NCBI GenBank assembly: GCA_900142905.1
Contig: FSRV01000001.1
Coordinates: 3,658,001 to 3,722,000 of the forward strand
From: Burkholderia sp. GAS332
GTDB lineage: Bacteria > Pseudomonadota > Gammaproteobacteria > Burkholderiales > Burkholderiaceae
Direction of reading: 5' to 3'
DNA: 64,000 bases
The notes under the pieces are model-generated. The model worked only from the letters and a program-made list of their open reading frames with translations, ran no database searches and was not told where the DNA came from. The position numbers and the translations under genes were made by a program. Of the stretch, positions 17,315-27,006 are shown piece after piece. Position 1 is the stretch's first letter; every line of letters begins with the position of its first letter.

Positions 17315-18094
17315 ATGCAACAACCAGACCCACTCCACCCCCTCCGCCCCTTCCTAAAAAACTACGTATGGGAACACGGCCACATCGGCACCCGCTACAT
17401 CAACTGCGCCACCGGCGAAATCGCCTTCGATGACGGCAAAAAATCCCGCTTCGCAGCAGAAAAATACCTCTACATCCCGCTAGACAAAGACGCCGTCGAC
17501 GACCCACTCGCCACCGGCCCCTCAACCCAGGATGCCGCCCTCGCCCGCTTCCTCCGCGCCGCCCAACTCGGCAAACCCGAAGAAGCCGGCTCCGCCGCAG
17601 AAGTCCAACGCGCCGTTCACGATTGCATCGACCTGGCCATCTTCAGCGCCTATCAACACGACGCGCTGCAAGCAGTCGACCACTACACCCAGGAAGCCAT
17701 GTTCGACGACGAAATCCGCGCGGCGCTCGTCGACGATATTCGCCGGACTTACAGACCCATGCGCGAACAACTCGCGCTCTATGACTTCACCGTGCTGCAT
17801 GGCCTGCCCACGCCGCTTCTCTTCAGCGATTCGCCATTCATCGACTGGCGCGTACGCGTCAAACCAGCCATGCCGTTCGTCTCGCTACCCCTCGGACCCT
17901 ACGCATTGCTGGTCGGCACGCCGTCAGGACGAACCAGCCGCGCCGCACCCGTCGCGTGGAAAACCGCCGTGTCGATGGGCGCGCTCAAGGATCACAATCG
18001 TCTGATGGTCGAACGCGCCCGTCTGTGGATCGTGGCCACCAGCGACGATCAACTGGTGGCCATACAAGATCGCTTCAAGAAAGACGACGAATAA
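17315..18094 (+). CDS. Hypothetical protein, weakly DUF4238-like
   Basis: A 259-residue soluble protein with no signal peptide or membrane segment. The early segment WEHGHIGTRYINCATGEIAFDDG and the later LLFSDSPFIDW followed by PLGPYALLV loosely match DUF4238 proteins, where a hydrophobic SDxP turn precedes a PLSP-like strand; the usual N-terminal HHYVPQFYL-type motif is absent. It is plausibly a defence- or nuclease-related protein by that remote resemblance, but no catalytic residues are identifiable. The gene starts about 75 bp after the palindromic element and converges with the asparaginase gene. Confidence 0.5.
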   Translation: MQQPDPLHPLRPFLKNYVWEHGHIGTRYINCATGEIAFDDGKKSRFAAEKYLYIPLDKDAVDDPLATGPSTQDAALARFLRAAQLGKPEEAGSAAEVQRAVHDCIDLAIFSAYQHDALQAVDHYTQEAMFDDEIRAALVDDIRRTYRPMREQLALYDFTVLHGLPTPLLFSDSPFIDWRVRVKPAMPFVSLPLGPYALLVGTPSGRTSRAAPVAWKTAVSMGALKDHNRLMVERARLWIVATSDDQLVAIQDRFKKDDE

Positions 18095-18115
18095 CCGGCG
18101 CCGCCCCGCATCGCT

Positions 18116-19213
18116 TCACACCTGGCGGCCCGCATGCGCTTCGAGCGCAAGCGAAAATGCCAGATGGCCGATCTTGACGCCCATGGTGTTGAGCATCGGC
18201 GGTGCATGAAACGCGCCCAGTTGCGCACGTTGCTCAGGGCTGCCGATATCAAGCCGCGCGAGCAGTTCCGCAACGGTGGCATACAGCACGCCGATGTTGC
18301 CGTCCTCGACCTTCACCGCAATCCCGAGTGCACCATCGGCGCCAAGCTGCGCAGTCTGCCGCGAAGCCCTAACGCCGATTGCGTAGCTGCCGTCGGCGCC
18401 GACCTTGCCGATCAGCGCACCCTCGAACGCCCGCATCAACACAGTGCAGAAACGCCCCTCGCCTGCCACCCACTCCGGATGCGCCGCCATCGCACGATAG
18501 ATGCGTGCGAGCGCAGCGGTACGTGGCGAAATGGAGGAAGAAGCGGCAGCGGAAGCCGACGTCTCGTCCTCACCCGCAGCGAGCTTCGCGAACAGGCGAG
18601 CAAGGCGGTCGAGGGCGAACGCCGGCGTCGGCAGATTGCATCCGTCGGTCGACCATTGCACCGCGTCGTCCGGCAAGTCGCATACCTCGGCGACGGTATG
18701 CTTCACACGTATCTGTAATGGATGCTCCGGCAGTTCATAACCGCTAAGCGCAGCGCCGATCGAACGCGCACCGGCCAGCATGCCGGCGTGCTTGCCCGAG
18801 CAATTGCTGCACACTGCGTCCGGTTTGAAATCGCGCTTCAGCCAGTCGATATACACAGCGTCGGATAGTGGAGGATGACCGCCGCACCGCAGATCCGCTT
18901 CGCTGACCTGCGCCTTGGCCAGCATCTGCCGCGCGCGTTCAATGTGACGCGCCTCGCTGCTATGCGAGGCACACATCATCGCGAGATCGGCCTCGTCGAA
19001 ACCGAAGCGCTCGAGCGCGCCGGTTTCCAGCACCGCCAGGGCCTGCGCGGGTTTTGCCGCGGAACGCACCAGCGTGATGCGCGACGGATCGCCGAATGAA
19101 TACAGCAGGCGGCCATCAGCCTGAACCACCGCGACATGAGCGATATGGGTATTCTCGATTGCTTCGCCGCGATAGACAGTCGCCGCAATCGGCCCGGTTT
19201 CGTGCAAGGTCAT
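18116..19213 (-). CDS. Asparaginase II family protein
   Basis: A 365-residue protein of the asparaginase II family (the R. etli AnsA type, unrelated to E. coli L-asparaginases). The family hallmarks are in place: the N-terminal YRGEAIENTHIAHVAVVQADG, the SAAKPAQALAVLE segment, CASHSSEARHIERA, and CSNCSGKHAGMLAG with its conserved Cys and Lys residues. The enzyme would hydrolyse L-asparagine to aspartate and ammonia in the cytoplasm. It is transcribed toward the DUF4238-like gene; 148 bp upstream is the end of a LysR gene on the same strand, which could control it. Confidence 0.85.
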   Translation of the reverse strand: MTLHETGPIAATVYRGEAIENTHIAHVAVVQADGRLLYSFGDPSRITLVRSAAKPAQALAVLETGALERFGFDEADLAMMCASHSSEARHIERARQMLAKAQVSEADLRCGGHPPLSDAVYIDWLKRDFKPDAVCSNCSGKHAGMLAGARSIGAALSGYELPEHPLQIRVKHTVAEVCDLPDDAVQWSTDGCNLPTPAFALDRLARLFAKLAAGEDETSASAAASSSISPRTAALARIYRAMAAHPEWVAGEGRFCTVLMRAFEGALIGKVGADGSYAIGVRASRQTAQLGADGALGIAVKVEDGNIGVLYATVAELLARLDIGSPEQRAQLGAFHAPPMLNTMGVKIGHLAFSLALEAHAGRQV

Positions 19214-19361
19214 AATCGTTCTCCTCCTGATCGCATCGACGATTGCGATCGCTATGAATCATGGTGACGCGAGCGATTCTACGTTCGTCTTCCGTTCGAT
19301 CCAAATCGACGCTGTACGACCACCGCATGCGCGCGTCGTGCACGACGCGTTGGACCGGCGC

Positions 19362-20282
19362 TCAAGCCGCGTCGTGAATATGCTCGACAAGATAGTCGAT
19401 CAGCGCCCTCACCTTCGGCGGCAAAAAACGGTTCGGCGGATACAACAGCCACACCGACCCTACGTAAGCGCGCGCTTCGAGATTCCAGTCGGGCAGCACC
19501 TGCACAAGCTCGCCGCTTAGCAATGCATCGGTGGCGGCAAATTCCGGCAAGTTCGCGATGCCGAAATCCTGCTGCGCAGCGTCGAGCCTCGCACCCGCAT
19601 GATTGGCGATGTAACGCCCTTTCACGTCGACGCTTTGCGTCTCCGTTCCGCGGCGAAAGCGCCAGCGGTTGTCGTCGGCCGTTTCGCCAAGGTAGATGCA
19701 ATCGTGCTTGAGAAGATCGCGCGGTTGCACCGGCGTGCCGTGCTCACGCAAGTAAGCCGGTGATGCAACGAGCAGCCAGCGCACTGCACCCAGCCTGCGT
19801 CCCGCGAGTCCTTGCGGTGGATGCTCGGTCAAACGGATCACCAGATCGACATCGTCGGCGAGCGGGTCGACGTCGTGATCGGTGAAAAGCAGTTGCAGGT
19901 CGACTTCATCGTAGGCGCGCAGAAAGCCGGGGATCAGCGGATGAATCACGGTCTTCGCGAACGCGGTCGGCGCGCTCACGCGCACTTTGCCTTGCGGTCT
20001 GCCGGCCAGTTGCCCGGCCGCATCCACCGCGCCCGATGCAGCGCTCACCATGTCGCGACAGAAACGCGCCACCTGAGCACCCGATTCCGTGACCCGCACG
20101 GTGCGCGTGGATCGTTCGAGCAGGCGTGTCGCCAGCGCGTCCTCGAGGCGCTTGATCTGGCGGCTGACCGTAGACGGCGTACTGCCGAGCTGACGCGCGG
20201 CTACCGAAAAATTGCCGGCATCGACGACGCGCGCGAAAACCGCCATGTCCGGCAGCAAAGCGAAAAGGTCAGTTGGGTTCAT
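19362..20282 (-). CDS. LysR family transcriptional regulator
   Basis: A 306-residue LTTR of the CrgA/DmlR-like group. The HTH is FARVVDAGNFSVAARQLGSTPSTVSRQIKRLEDALATRLLER near residues 15-60, followed by a substrate-binding domain with VRVSAPTAFAKTVIHPLIPGFL. It diverges from the EamA transporter (starts 123 bp apart) and is the natural candidate to regulate that exporter, or possibly the downstream asparaginase. Confidence 0.9.
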   Translation of the reverse strand: MNPTDLFALLPDMAVFARVVDAGNFSVAARQLGSTPSTVSRQIKRLEDALATRLLERSTRTVRVTESGAQVARFCRDMVSAASGAVDAAGQLAGRPQGKVRVSAPTAFAKTVIHPLIPGFLRAYDEVDLQLLFTDHDVDPLADDVDLVIRLTEHPPQGLAGRRLGAVRWLLVASPAYLREHGTPVQPRDLLKHDCIYLGETADDNRWRFRRGTETQSVDVKGRYIANHAGARLDAAQQDFGIANLPEFAATDALLSGELVQVLPDWNLEARAYVGSVWLLYPPNRFLPPKVRALIDYLVEHIHDAA

Positions 20283-20404
20283 CGTCGAGCGCTCGCGAGG
20301 TTAGCCGATTAATGCATTTGTGACATAAATCCTATGCACAGCGACCCGATTATCGCCGTTCACGCAAAGCTCGACAATACGCGTTCATCTGCTCGAGGTC
20401 CGCC

Positions 20405-21316
20405 ATGTCGAAACAAGCACGCCTGCTTCTGCTCTCCGATCTGATGCTGCTCGCGGTCGCCGTGGTGTGGGGCACCAGTTACGGCGTCGTCAAAAGCGCC
20501 CTGGTGTTCTATCCGGCTCTGGGTTTGCTGGCGCTGCGCTTCGGCATCACCTTTGTGATCCTGTCGCCGACCTTGCGCCATTTGCGCGCCGCCGATGCCC
20601 GCACGCTGCGCGGTGCGCTGATCGCCGGCGCCTTGCTGCTCGGCATCTTTCTCTGCGAAACCTTCGGCATTTTGCTGACGCGCGCGGCCAATGCGGCGTT
20701 TTTGATTAGCCTGTGTGTAGTGCTAACGCCGCTCGTCGAATGGTGGCTGCTCAAGCGCAGGCCGAGCCGCATCGAATGGGCGGCGGTTGCGCTTTCACTG
20801 TTTGGCGCCCGGCTGCTGGCGGGGGATGGCGCGCTAAGTTTCAATCCCGGCGACGCGCTGATTCTCCTAGCCGCGCTGCTGCGCGCGCTGAATATGTGTG
20901 TGACGAAACGCGTGATGCGCGACTCCGCGTTGCCGCCTTTGTCGGTGACAGCGGTTCAGTCGGGCGTGGTGGCATTCGGCAGCGCGGTGGTGGCGGTGCT
21001 GTTTGTGCCGCAACAATGGCAGCCAGTGCCGTCGCTCGCCGGGCACGCCGCGTTTTGGGGCTACATCGGCTATCTGGTGATCGCATGCACGCTGTTCGCG
21101 TTCTTCGCGCAAAACTTCGCGATCAAACGCAGCAGCCCGACGCGCGTGTCGTTGCTGATGGGCAGCGAGCCCGCCTTCGGCGCGCTGTTCGCATGCATCT
21201 GGTTAGGTGAACGGATCTCAACGGCGGCCTGGATCGGTGGCGCGCTGATCGTCGCGGCATCGATTCTCGCGACGGTGCGATGGACGGCGTTGCGTGTGAG
21301 CACGGCGGGCGCTTAG
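20405..21316 (+). CDS. EamA/DMT family transporter
   Basis: A 303-residue drug/metabolite transporter with ten hydrophobic segments arranged as two five-helix EamA repeats (first ending near LLLKRRPSRIEW, second near LGERISTAAWIGGALIV). VVWGTSYGVVKSA is the typical first-helix motif. The ATG follows CGAGGTCCGCC. These inner-membrane proteins usually export amino acids or metabolites. The divergent LysR gene fits an inducible exporter. Confidence 0.88.
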   Translation: MSKQARLLLLSDLMLLAVAVVWGTSYGVVKSALVFYPALGLLALRFGITFVILSPTLRHLRAADARTLRGALIAGALLLGIFLCETFGILLTRAANAAFLISLCVVLTPLVEWWLLKRRPSRIEWAAVALSLFGARLLAGDGALSFNPGDALILLAALLRALNMCVTKRVMRDSALPPLSVTAVQSGVVAFGSAVVAVLFVPQQWQPVPSLAGHAAFWGYIGYLVIACTLFAFFAQNFAIKRSSPTRVSLLMGSEPAFGALFACIWLGERISTAAWIGGALIVAASILATVRWTALRVSTAGA

Positions 21317-21359
21317 CGAATTGAAGCAACCCGCGCCGATCGCTGCACACGCATCGCGA

Positions 21360-22607
21360 TCAGCGCGACGTGACCGTGCCCCGCTCACTCACCACCTCAC
21401 CATGCTGCAACACGTACTCGAGGCGCTCGCCCTGCCCGGTCAACACACCGATATCCTTAAGCGGGTTGCCGTCGACCACCAGCACGTCGGCGATCGCCCC
21501 GGCTGTGATAACGCCAAGCTTGCCGCTTCGCTCGACGATATCGGCCGCGATCGTGGTGGCCGAACGCAATGCTTCGAGATTGCCAAGCACGTCGGCGCGA
21601 ATGCGCAATTCGTCGCTCTGGAATGTGTGCATTTCGCCGAGCAGATCTGAACCGAATCCCATCGGCACGCCGGCGTTCGCATAGATCTGCAGCGAGTCAC
21701 GCCCCGCTTGCCGAACAGTTTCGACCTTGGCAATCGAATCGGCCGGCAAGCCGTAATCGGCGCCATGTTTGGCCAACGCATCGTAGGTGACCAGCGTGGG
21801 CACGACGAACGCGCCGTGCTCGTGCATCAGTTTCGCGGCGGCTTCGTCGACCAGATTGCCATGCTCGATCGTGCGCACGCCGCAGCGAATCGCACGCGAG
21901 ATCGCGCGGCCGGTGTAGGCATGCGCCATCACGTAAGTATTGGCCGCCTCCGCTTCGGCGACGATCGCGCGAATTTCGTCCTCGGCGTATTGCGTGTTGC
22001 TGATCGGATCGGTCGGCGAAGCGACGCCGCCGGATGCCATGATCTTGATCTGCGTGGCGCCCTTCTGAATCTCTTCACGCACGGCGAGCCGCACGGCGTC
22101 GACACCATCGACAACCCGCGCAATCGCCCCGGCACGAAAGGCGCATGAACACGGTTCGAGCACATCGCCACGTGGACGGAAATCGCCGTGGCCGCCCGTT
22201 TGCGACAAGGCCTTGCCCGACGGGAAGATACGCGGCCCCGGAATCAATCCACTCTCCAGCGCCTGCGTCAAACCCCAATCCGCGCCGCCCGCGTCGCGCA
22301 CCGTCGTAAAGCCGCGGCCGAGCATCGCCTTCAGAATCGGCAGCGCGCGAATCGCGGCGAGGATATTCGGCTGCGTCGCATTCGTACCGAGGTTCGCGCG
22401 CGAAGCTAGCACGTGCACGTGACAATCGATCAATCCGGGCATCACCGTCTTGCCGCGTGCGTCGATCACGCGCGCGTTCGGCAGGTCGACAGGACGATCG
22501 GTGACTTCGACGATGTGGCCGTTTTCGATCACGACGTGATGATGTTCGAGCAACGCGCCCTGGACCAGATCGAGTACGTTGCCACCACTGATTACCGTAA
22601 TGCTCAT
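21360..22607 (-). CDS. Metal-dependent amidohydrolase (Xaa-Pro dipeptidase/imidazolonepropionase-like)
   Basis: A 415-residue amidohydrolase-superfamily enzyme. The metal ligands expected of the family are visible: DCHVH near residue 60, the KIMASGG lysine near 190, HAYTG, EHGN and the late GSD. The C-terminal composite sandwich (ADVLVVDGNPLKDIGVL) is complete. It belongs to the group annotated as prolidase-like or imidazolonepropionase-like, which hydrolyses amide or ester bonds of small molecules. The gene is 60 bp downstream of an MFS transporter in the same direction, so substrate uptake and hydrolysis are probably linked. Confidence 0.85.
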   Translation of the reverse strand: MSITVISGGNVLDLVQGALLEHHHVVIENGHIVEVTDRPVDLPNARVIDARGKTVMPGLIDCHVHVLASRANLGTNATQPNILAAIRALPILKAMLGRGFTTVRDAGGADWGLTQALESGLIPGPRIFPSGKALSQTGGHGDFRPRGDVLEPCSCAFRAGAIARVVDGVDAVRLAVREEIQKGATQIKIMASGGVASPTDPISNTQYAEDEIRAIVAEAEAANTYVMAHAYTGRAISRAIRCGVRTIEHGNLVDEAAAKLMHEHGAFVVPTLVTYDALAKHGADYGLPADSIAKVETVRQAGRDSLQIYANAGVPMGFGSDLLGEMHTFQSDELRIRADVLGNLEALRSATTIAADIVERSGKLGVITAGAIADVLVVDGNPLKDIGVLTGQGERLEYVLQHGEVVSERGTVTSR

Positions 22608-22667
22608 TGATATCTTCCTGACTTGATGAAGGAATTCATCCGGCTTTCATTAGCCGCATACGCTGCT

Positions 22668-23975
22668 TCAGGCGTGGCTACGGCGCGGATCGCGCACATA
22701 GAACGTGCCGATAAGGCTAATGGTCGCGGCGATCATCACGTAAATCGCGGGCGCCATCTTGCTGCCCGTCGACGCGATCAACCACGTGATGAAGAACGGC
22801 GCGAAGCCGCCGAAAATCGTTACCGCGAAGTTGTACGCAACGGAAAGGCCCGTAGACAGCACCTTGGTCGGGAACAACTCAGAGAATGCCGCGAGAATCG
22901 GACCGGTGTAGGCGGCGATCAGCAAGCCGAACACGCCCTGAAACACCATCAGCGAAGCGAGGCCGGGCGCGCGGTTGATGTAAGCGAACATCGGCCATGC
23001 AAGCAGCAGAATCAAAGCGGCAGCGCCCGACAGAAAGCGGCGGCGGCCGAAGCGGTCAGCGAGTGCACCGACCACCGGCGCGAAACACATAATCATCAGG
23101 CCACCGACCATGCCGGCAAAAAAGCCAGTCGATTGCGGCAGATGCAGCGAGCGCACCGAATAAGTCGGCATATAGAACAGCAGCACGTAGGTGCAGACCG
23201 TCCATAGAATCACCATCGAAAAACTCGCGAAGGTCTCACGCGGAAAGCGGCGGAACACTTCCGCGAGCGGTGAATCGCTTTTTGCCTCCTCGGCAACTGC
23301 GCTGAACGCCGGTGTTTCGTCCATGCGGCTGCGAATGAAATAGCCGACCGGTCCGATCAGAATGCCGATCAGGAACGGCATTCTCCAGCCCCACGAATGC
23401 AGCGCATCAGCGCTCAGGCTCGACGTCACGAAGGTGCCGACCGCGGCGCCCAGCAACACGGCAAAGCCGATGCTCGACTGAATCCAGCTCGAATAGAATG
23501 CGCGCTTGCCCGCCGGCGCATATTCGGTCAGAAACGCGGTGGCCGTGCCCATTTCACCGCCGGCCGAAAACCCTTGCAGCAACCGGGCGACCACGATCAG
23601 CACCGGCGCCCACAGGCCGATCTGGTCATAGGTCGGCGCGAGGCCGATGAGTGCCGTGCCGCCCGCCATCAGCAGAATGGTCAGCGAGAGCGCAGCCTTT
23701 CGTCCAACTTTATCCGCGTACACCCCCAGCACCATGCCGCCTACCGGCCGCATAAAGAAACCGACGCCGAACGTTGCGACGGCCAGCAGCAGCGAGGTTA
23801 GTTCGTTGCCGGTCGGAAAGAACAGCTTGGCGATGATGACCGCGAAAAAACTATAGACGGTGAAGTCGAACCATTCGAGCCCGTTGCCGAGCACAGTGGC
23901 GACGATGGCGCGGCGCCGCTGCCGCGCGGGCGTATCCACGGATATCGCGACGTTGGATGAAAGCGTTCCTTGCAT
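22668..23975 (-). CDS. MFS transporter, MHS type
   Basis: A 435-residue 12-segment transporter of the metabolite:H+ symporter branch, marked by NGLEWFDFTVYSFFAV near the N-terminus and YADKVGRKAALSLTI in the first cytoplasmic loop. I selected ATG 23975 because the GAGGAAAGAGACC just before it is a good ribosome-binding site; in-frame starts exist up to 24014. It probably imports the substrate of the downstream amidohydrolase, under the upstream same-strand LysR gene. Confidence 0.88.
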   Translation of the reverse strand: MQGTLSSNVAISVDTPARQRRRAIVATVLGNGLEWFDFTVYSFFAVIIAKLFFPTGNELTSLLLAVATFGVGFFMRPVGGMVLGVYADKVGRKAALSLTILLMAGGTALIGLAPTYDQIGLWAPVLIVVARLLQGFSAGGEMGTATAFLTEYAPAGKRAFYSSWIQSSIGFAVLLGAAVGTFVTSSLSADALHSWGWRMPFLIGILIGPVGYFIRSRMDETPAFSAVAEEAKSDSPLAEVFRRFPRETFASFSMVILWTVCTYVLLFYMPTYSVRSLHLPQSTGFFAGMVGGLMIMCFAPVVGALADRFGRRRFLSGAAALILLLAWPMFAYINRAPGLASLMVFQGVFGLLIAAYTGPILAAFSELFPTKVLSTGLSVAYNFAVTIFGGFAPFFITWLIASTGSKMAPAIYVMIAATISLIGTFYVRDPRRSHA

Positions 23976-24177
23976 GGTCTCTTTCCTCATCAGGCTGCTT
24001 GTGCGACCGCTCATGCGGCCGCTGCGTGGCTACGGGTCCGGCGGGTCTGCCAGCAAGGCGACGCATCGGAACCGAGCGGCGCTTTCGCATGCATAAAGCC
24101 GATCGTAGAGAGACCTGATTTGTTTTCGAAACGAAAGATTCGCATGCATGCATGCGCGTGGCGCATGCGAAAGGCGA

Positions 24178-25134
24178 TCAGGCAGCGGGCGTGTTGCTCA
24201 TCGGTGCGATCGCCTGCGCGCCCATTTGCGGGTTTGCCTGTGCCTCTGCCTGCTCGAAAAGCCACCGAGTAAAGAGGCGCGCCGCCTGATTCTCCGCGCG
24301 ATCGTTCGGCGATACGACGTAGTAACCGCCACCATGGCTCGCCGACGCGCGCGTGGCGCGCACCAGCAGCCCCTCGTTCAAACACGCATCGATCATGTGA
24401 CGCCAGCCGAGCACGACGCCCTGCCCAAGAATCGCCATCTGCACGAGTTGCGGATAATGATTGACGACCACCGACTGCGGTGACGTGGGCATCTGCACGT
24501 TGTTGAGGCGGAACCATTCCGGCCACGACATCCATTGCCGCTGACCGTCTTCCTGCATCAGCAAGGTTTCATGCGCGAGATCGGCAGGTTCCAGCACGCG
24601 GCCAGCGAGATATCCGGGGGAACATACCGGGTAAACCTCTTCGTCAAAAAGACGGCGAGCGGTGAAATGCGGCTCGGCGCGCTGGCGGATGTAGTACAGA
24701 CCCACGTCGAATTCCGCGGGCGACAACGACGCGAGTCCGTCGCGCACGATCATGCGGACCTTCACGTTCGGATGGGCGGCGCGAAACGCGCCCAGGCGCG
24801 GCGTGAGCCACAACACCGCTACCCCCGACGAACATGCGATCGTCAACTCCAGATCGCCGTATCGCTTCATCACATCGAGCGTGGCTTCCGAGCAGTTGGC
24901 GAGCAGCCACTGCACATGCTTCGCGTATCGTTCGCCGGCGATCGTCAGACGTAAGGCACGGTGCTCGCGCACAAAGAGCGAGCGGCCGAGGAAGTCTTCG
25001 AGTTGCGCGATCTGGCGGCTAACCGCGCTTTGCGTCAGATGGAGTTCCGCGGCCGCCTTCGTGAAACTGGCATGGCGCACGGCCGATTCGAATGCAATCA
25101 GGCATTGAAGCGGGGGCAAAGGGGCGATCCGCAT
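24178..25134 (-). CDS. LysR family regulator, GcvA-like
   Basis: A 318-residue LTTR of the GcvA/AmpR-like type, recognisable from the N-terminal PLPPLQCLIAFESAVRHASFTKAAAELHLTQSAVSRQI. It precedes the MFS and amidohydrolase genes on the same strand with about 200 bp to the MFS start, so the binding site may lie in 23976-24177. The last 20 residues are poorly conserved. Confidence 0.9.
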   Translation of the reverse strand: MRIAPLPPLQCLIAFESAVRHASFTKAAAELHLTQSAVSRQIAQLEDFLGRSLFVREHRALRLTIAGERYAKHVQWLLANCSEATLDVMKRYGDLELTIACSSGVAVLWLTPRLGAFRAAHPNVKVRMIVRDGLASLSPAEFDVGLYYIRQRAEPHFTARRLFDEEVYPVCSPGYLAGRVLEPADLAHETLLMQEDGQRQWMSWPEWFRLNNVQMPTSPQSVVVNHYPQLVQMAILGQGVVLGWRHMIDACLNEGLLVRATRASASHGGGYYVVSPNDRAENQAARLFTRWLFEQAEAQANPQMGAQAIAPMSNTPAA

Positions 25135-25230
25135 GATGGGGGTGGCCGAGTGAGGTTGCCCCCATCATAGCGGGTCGAAGCGCGCGTCAAATCATGCATG
25201 CGATACCGCTCGGAGCGCCGTGCGCGTCGA

Positions 25231-26493
25231 TCAACTGCTCGGCGCCAGCGCCTCTTCCCGCTCCAGCGAACGCGTGCGCTTGAGTTCTGGAAAGAACCGC
25301 ATCCACAACAGAGCGACAGCGATCGTTGCGATGCCGCCCACCAGCACGGCCGGTTGTGCGCCCCACCACCCTGCTGTCACGCCGGATTCGAACTCGCCCA
25401 GTTGATTCGATGTCCCGATGAAAAGCGAATTGACCGCGCTGACGCGGCCCAGCATGTCGTCAGGCGTGCGCAGTTGCACGAGCGACAGGCGCACCACGAC
25501 GCTGATGGTGTCCGATGCGCCCAGCACCATCAGCGCGAAGAGCGACACGAAAAAATGATGCGAGAGGCCGAACACGACCGTGGCCGCCCCAAACGCGATC
25601 ACGCCGCCGAACATCGCGGCGCCGGGCCGGTTGCGCAGCGGGAAATGCGCGAGCCAGATGGTGCCCGCGAGCGCGCCGATGGCGGTACCCGAGCGCAACA
25701 GGCCGAGACCGAGTGGCCCTGTGTGCAGGATGTCGCGTGCAAAGACCGGCAACAGCGCCGTCGTGCCGCCGAACAGCACCGCGAACAGATCGAGCGAGAG
25801 CGCGCCGAGTATCACGGGTTCCTTGCGGATAAAGGCGATACCCGAGAACACCGACTCAAGCGTGACCGGCGCGCGGCTCGCCGGCTTGGTCTGCAACGGG
25901 ATGCTCCACACCGAGGCCGCAGCGGCCGCGAACGATAGCGTGCAGGCGAGATACGCCGCGCCCGGACCGATGCCGTACAGCAGGCCGCCCAAGGCGGGCC
26001 CTGCGATCTGTGCGGATTGATTCGCGGAAGTTGCCCATGCCGTGGCTTTGGGCAACTGCCCACGTGGCACGACGCCCGGCAACAGCGAAGCAACCGCTGG
26101 CGATTCGAAGGCGCGGGCCGCGCCGACGCATGCGGCCAGCACATAGATGACGGGCGCGCTGAGCCAGCCACCGAAGGTGCCGAAGGCGAACAGCAATGCG
26201 GCGACGCTTTCGAGGCTTTGGCAGATGGCCGCGATCTTACGACGGTCGTAGCGGTCGGCGACGTGGCCGACCACGAGCGTCAGCACGAACATCGGCAGGA
26301 ATTGGGCGAGGCCGACCAGGCCCAGTGCGAAAGCGCTATGCGTGAGGGCATAGATATGCCAGCCCATTGCTACTGCGAGCATCTGGAACGACAGCGATGA
26401 GAGGATGCGGGTACACCAGAAGCGTTGGAAAGCGGGGTGTTTTGGCAAACTGAAGCTAGGGTCGCCGGTGGGATCGGCGGGAGGTCGGGGCAT
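25231..26493 (-). CDS. MFS transporter, EntS/MFS_3-like exporter
   Basis: A 420-residue 12-segment transporter. The N-terminal FQRFWCTRILSSLSFQMLAVAMGWHIYALT and the loop GHVADRYDRRKIAAI match the MFS_3/EntS-like exporters that pump siderophores or drugs. It is a single gene between a LysR gene and a divergent small gene, with no siderophore biosynthesis nearby, so the substrate is open. Confidence 0.85.
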   Translation of the reverse strand: MPRPPADPTGDPSFSLPKHPAFQRFWCTRILSSLSFQMLAVAMGWHIYALTHSAFALGLVGLAQFLPMFVLTLVVGHVADRYDRRKIAAICQSLESVAALLFAFGTFGGWLSAPVIYVLAACVGAARAFESPAVASLLPGVVPRGQLPKATAWATSANQSAQIAGPALGGLLYGIGPGAAYLACTLSFAAAAASVWSIPLQTKPASRAPVTLESVFSGIAFIRKEPVILGALSLDLFAVLFGGTTALLPVFARDILHTGPLGLGLLRSGTAIGALAGTIWLAHFPLRNRPGAAMFGGVIAFGAATVVFGLSHHFFVSLFALMVLGASDTISVVVRLSLVQLRTPDDMLGRVSAVNSLFIGTSNQLGEFESGVTAGWWGAQPAVLVGGIATIAVALLWMRFFPELKRTRSLEREEALAPSS

Positions 26494-26715
26494 GGGTTTC
26501 TTGCTCGCTACTAGGCTGGCTTGGGCGGCTGGTAGTTTAGAGCAAGTTTATTTATTTTGTTTTTACACTTGCGCGACCGGCAACGGCGATAAATGCCTGC
26601 ACACCGCACGCTGTCGATTTTCATAAGAAAAATGCACCAATTCCTCAAATAATTTCATTTTACTGCTCACGATGCGGCGCGCAGGATGAGCGCACAGCAA
26701 GGACACAGGTCCATC

Positions 26716-26988
26716 ATGAACAGCGGGCATACACATACCATCGAACCACTAATCCTCGACCTGCTGGAATGGATCGGGCCGGGCGCCAAGCCTTACAGTG
26801 AAGCGATTGAAGTCTGGCGCACGTCGTGTCCGCGGCTGCCGGTCTGGGAGGATGCTTGCGCGCGCGGTTATCTGACGCGCACCCATTTACCCGGCGGCGT
26901 GGCCGAAGTGGCGCTCAGCCCAGCCGGCGCCGCCTATCTGCGCGCCAGCCGCCGCATGCCGAAGGCGAATCCGCCGCCTGCCGCTTGA
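26716..26988 (+). CDS. Small conserved-looking hypothetical protein
   Basis: A 90-residue soluble protein starting MNSGHTHTIEPLILDLLEWIGPGAKPYSEAIEVWRTSC. It reads like a small winged-helix or domain of unknown function: two helices, then RGYLTRTHLPGGVAEVALSPAGAAYL, which resembles the last strand-helix of MarR-like or DUF winged folds. It has no motif I can name. The codon use is consistent with its neighbours. It converges with the ferredoxin oxidoreductase gene. Confidence 0.55.
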   Translation: MNSGHTHTIEPLILDLLEWIGPGAKPYSEAIEVWRTSCPRLPVWEDACARGYLTRTHLPGGVAEVALSPAGAAYLRASRRMPKANPPPAA

Positions 26989-27006
26989 GCGTCGGCGAAC
27001 GGCGAC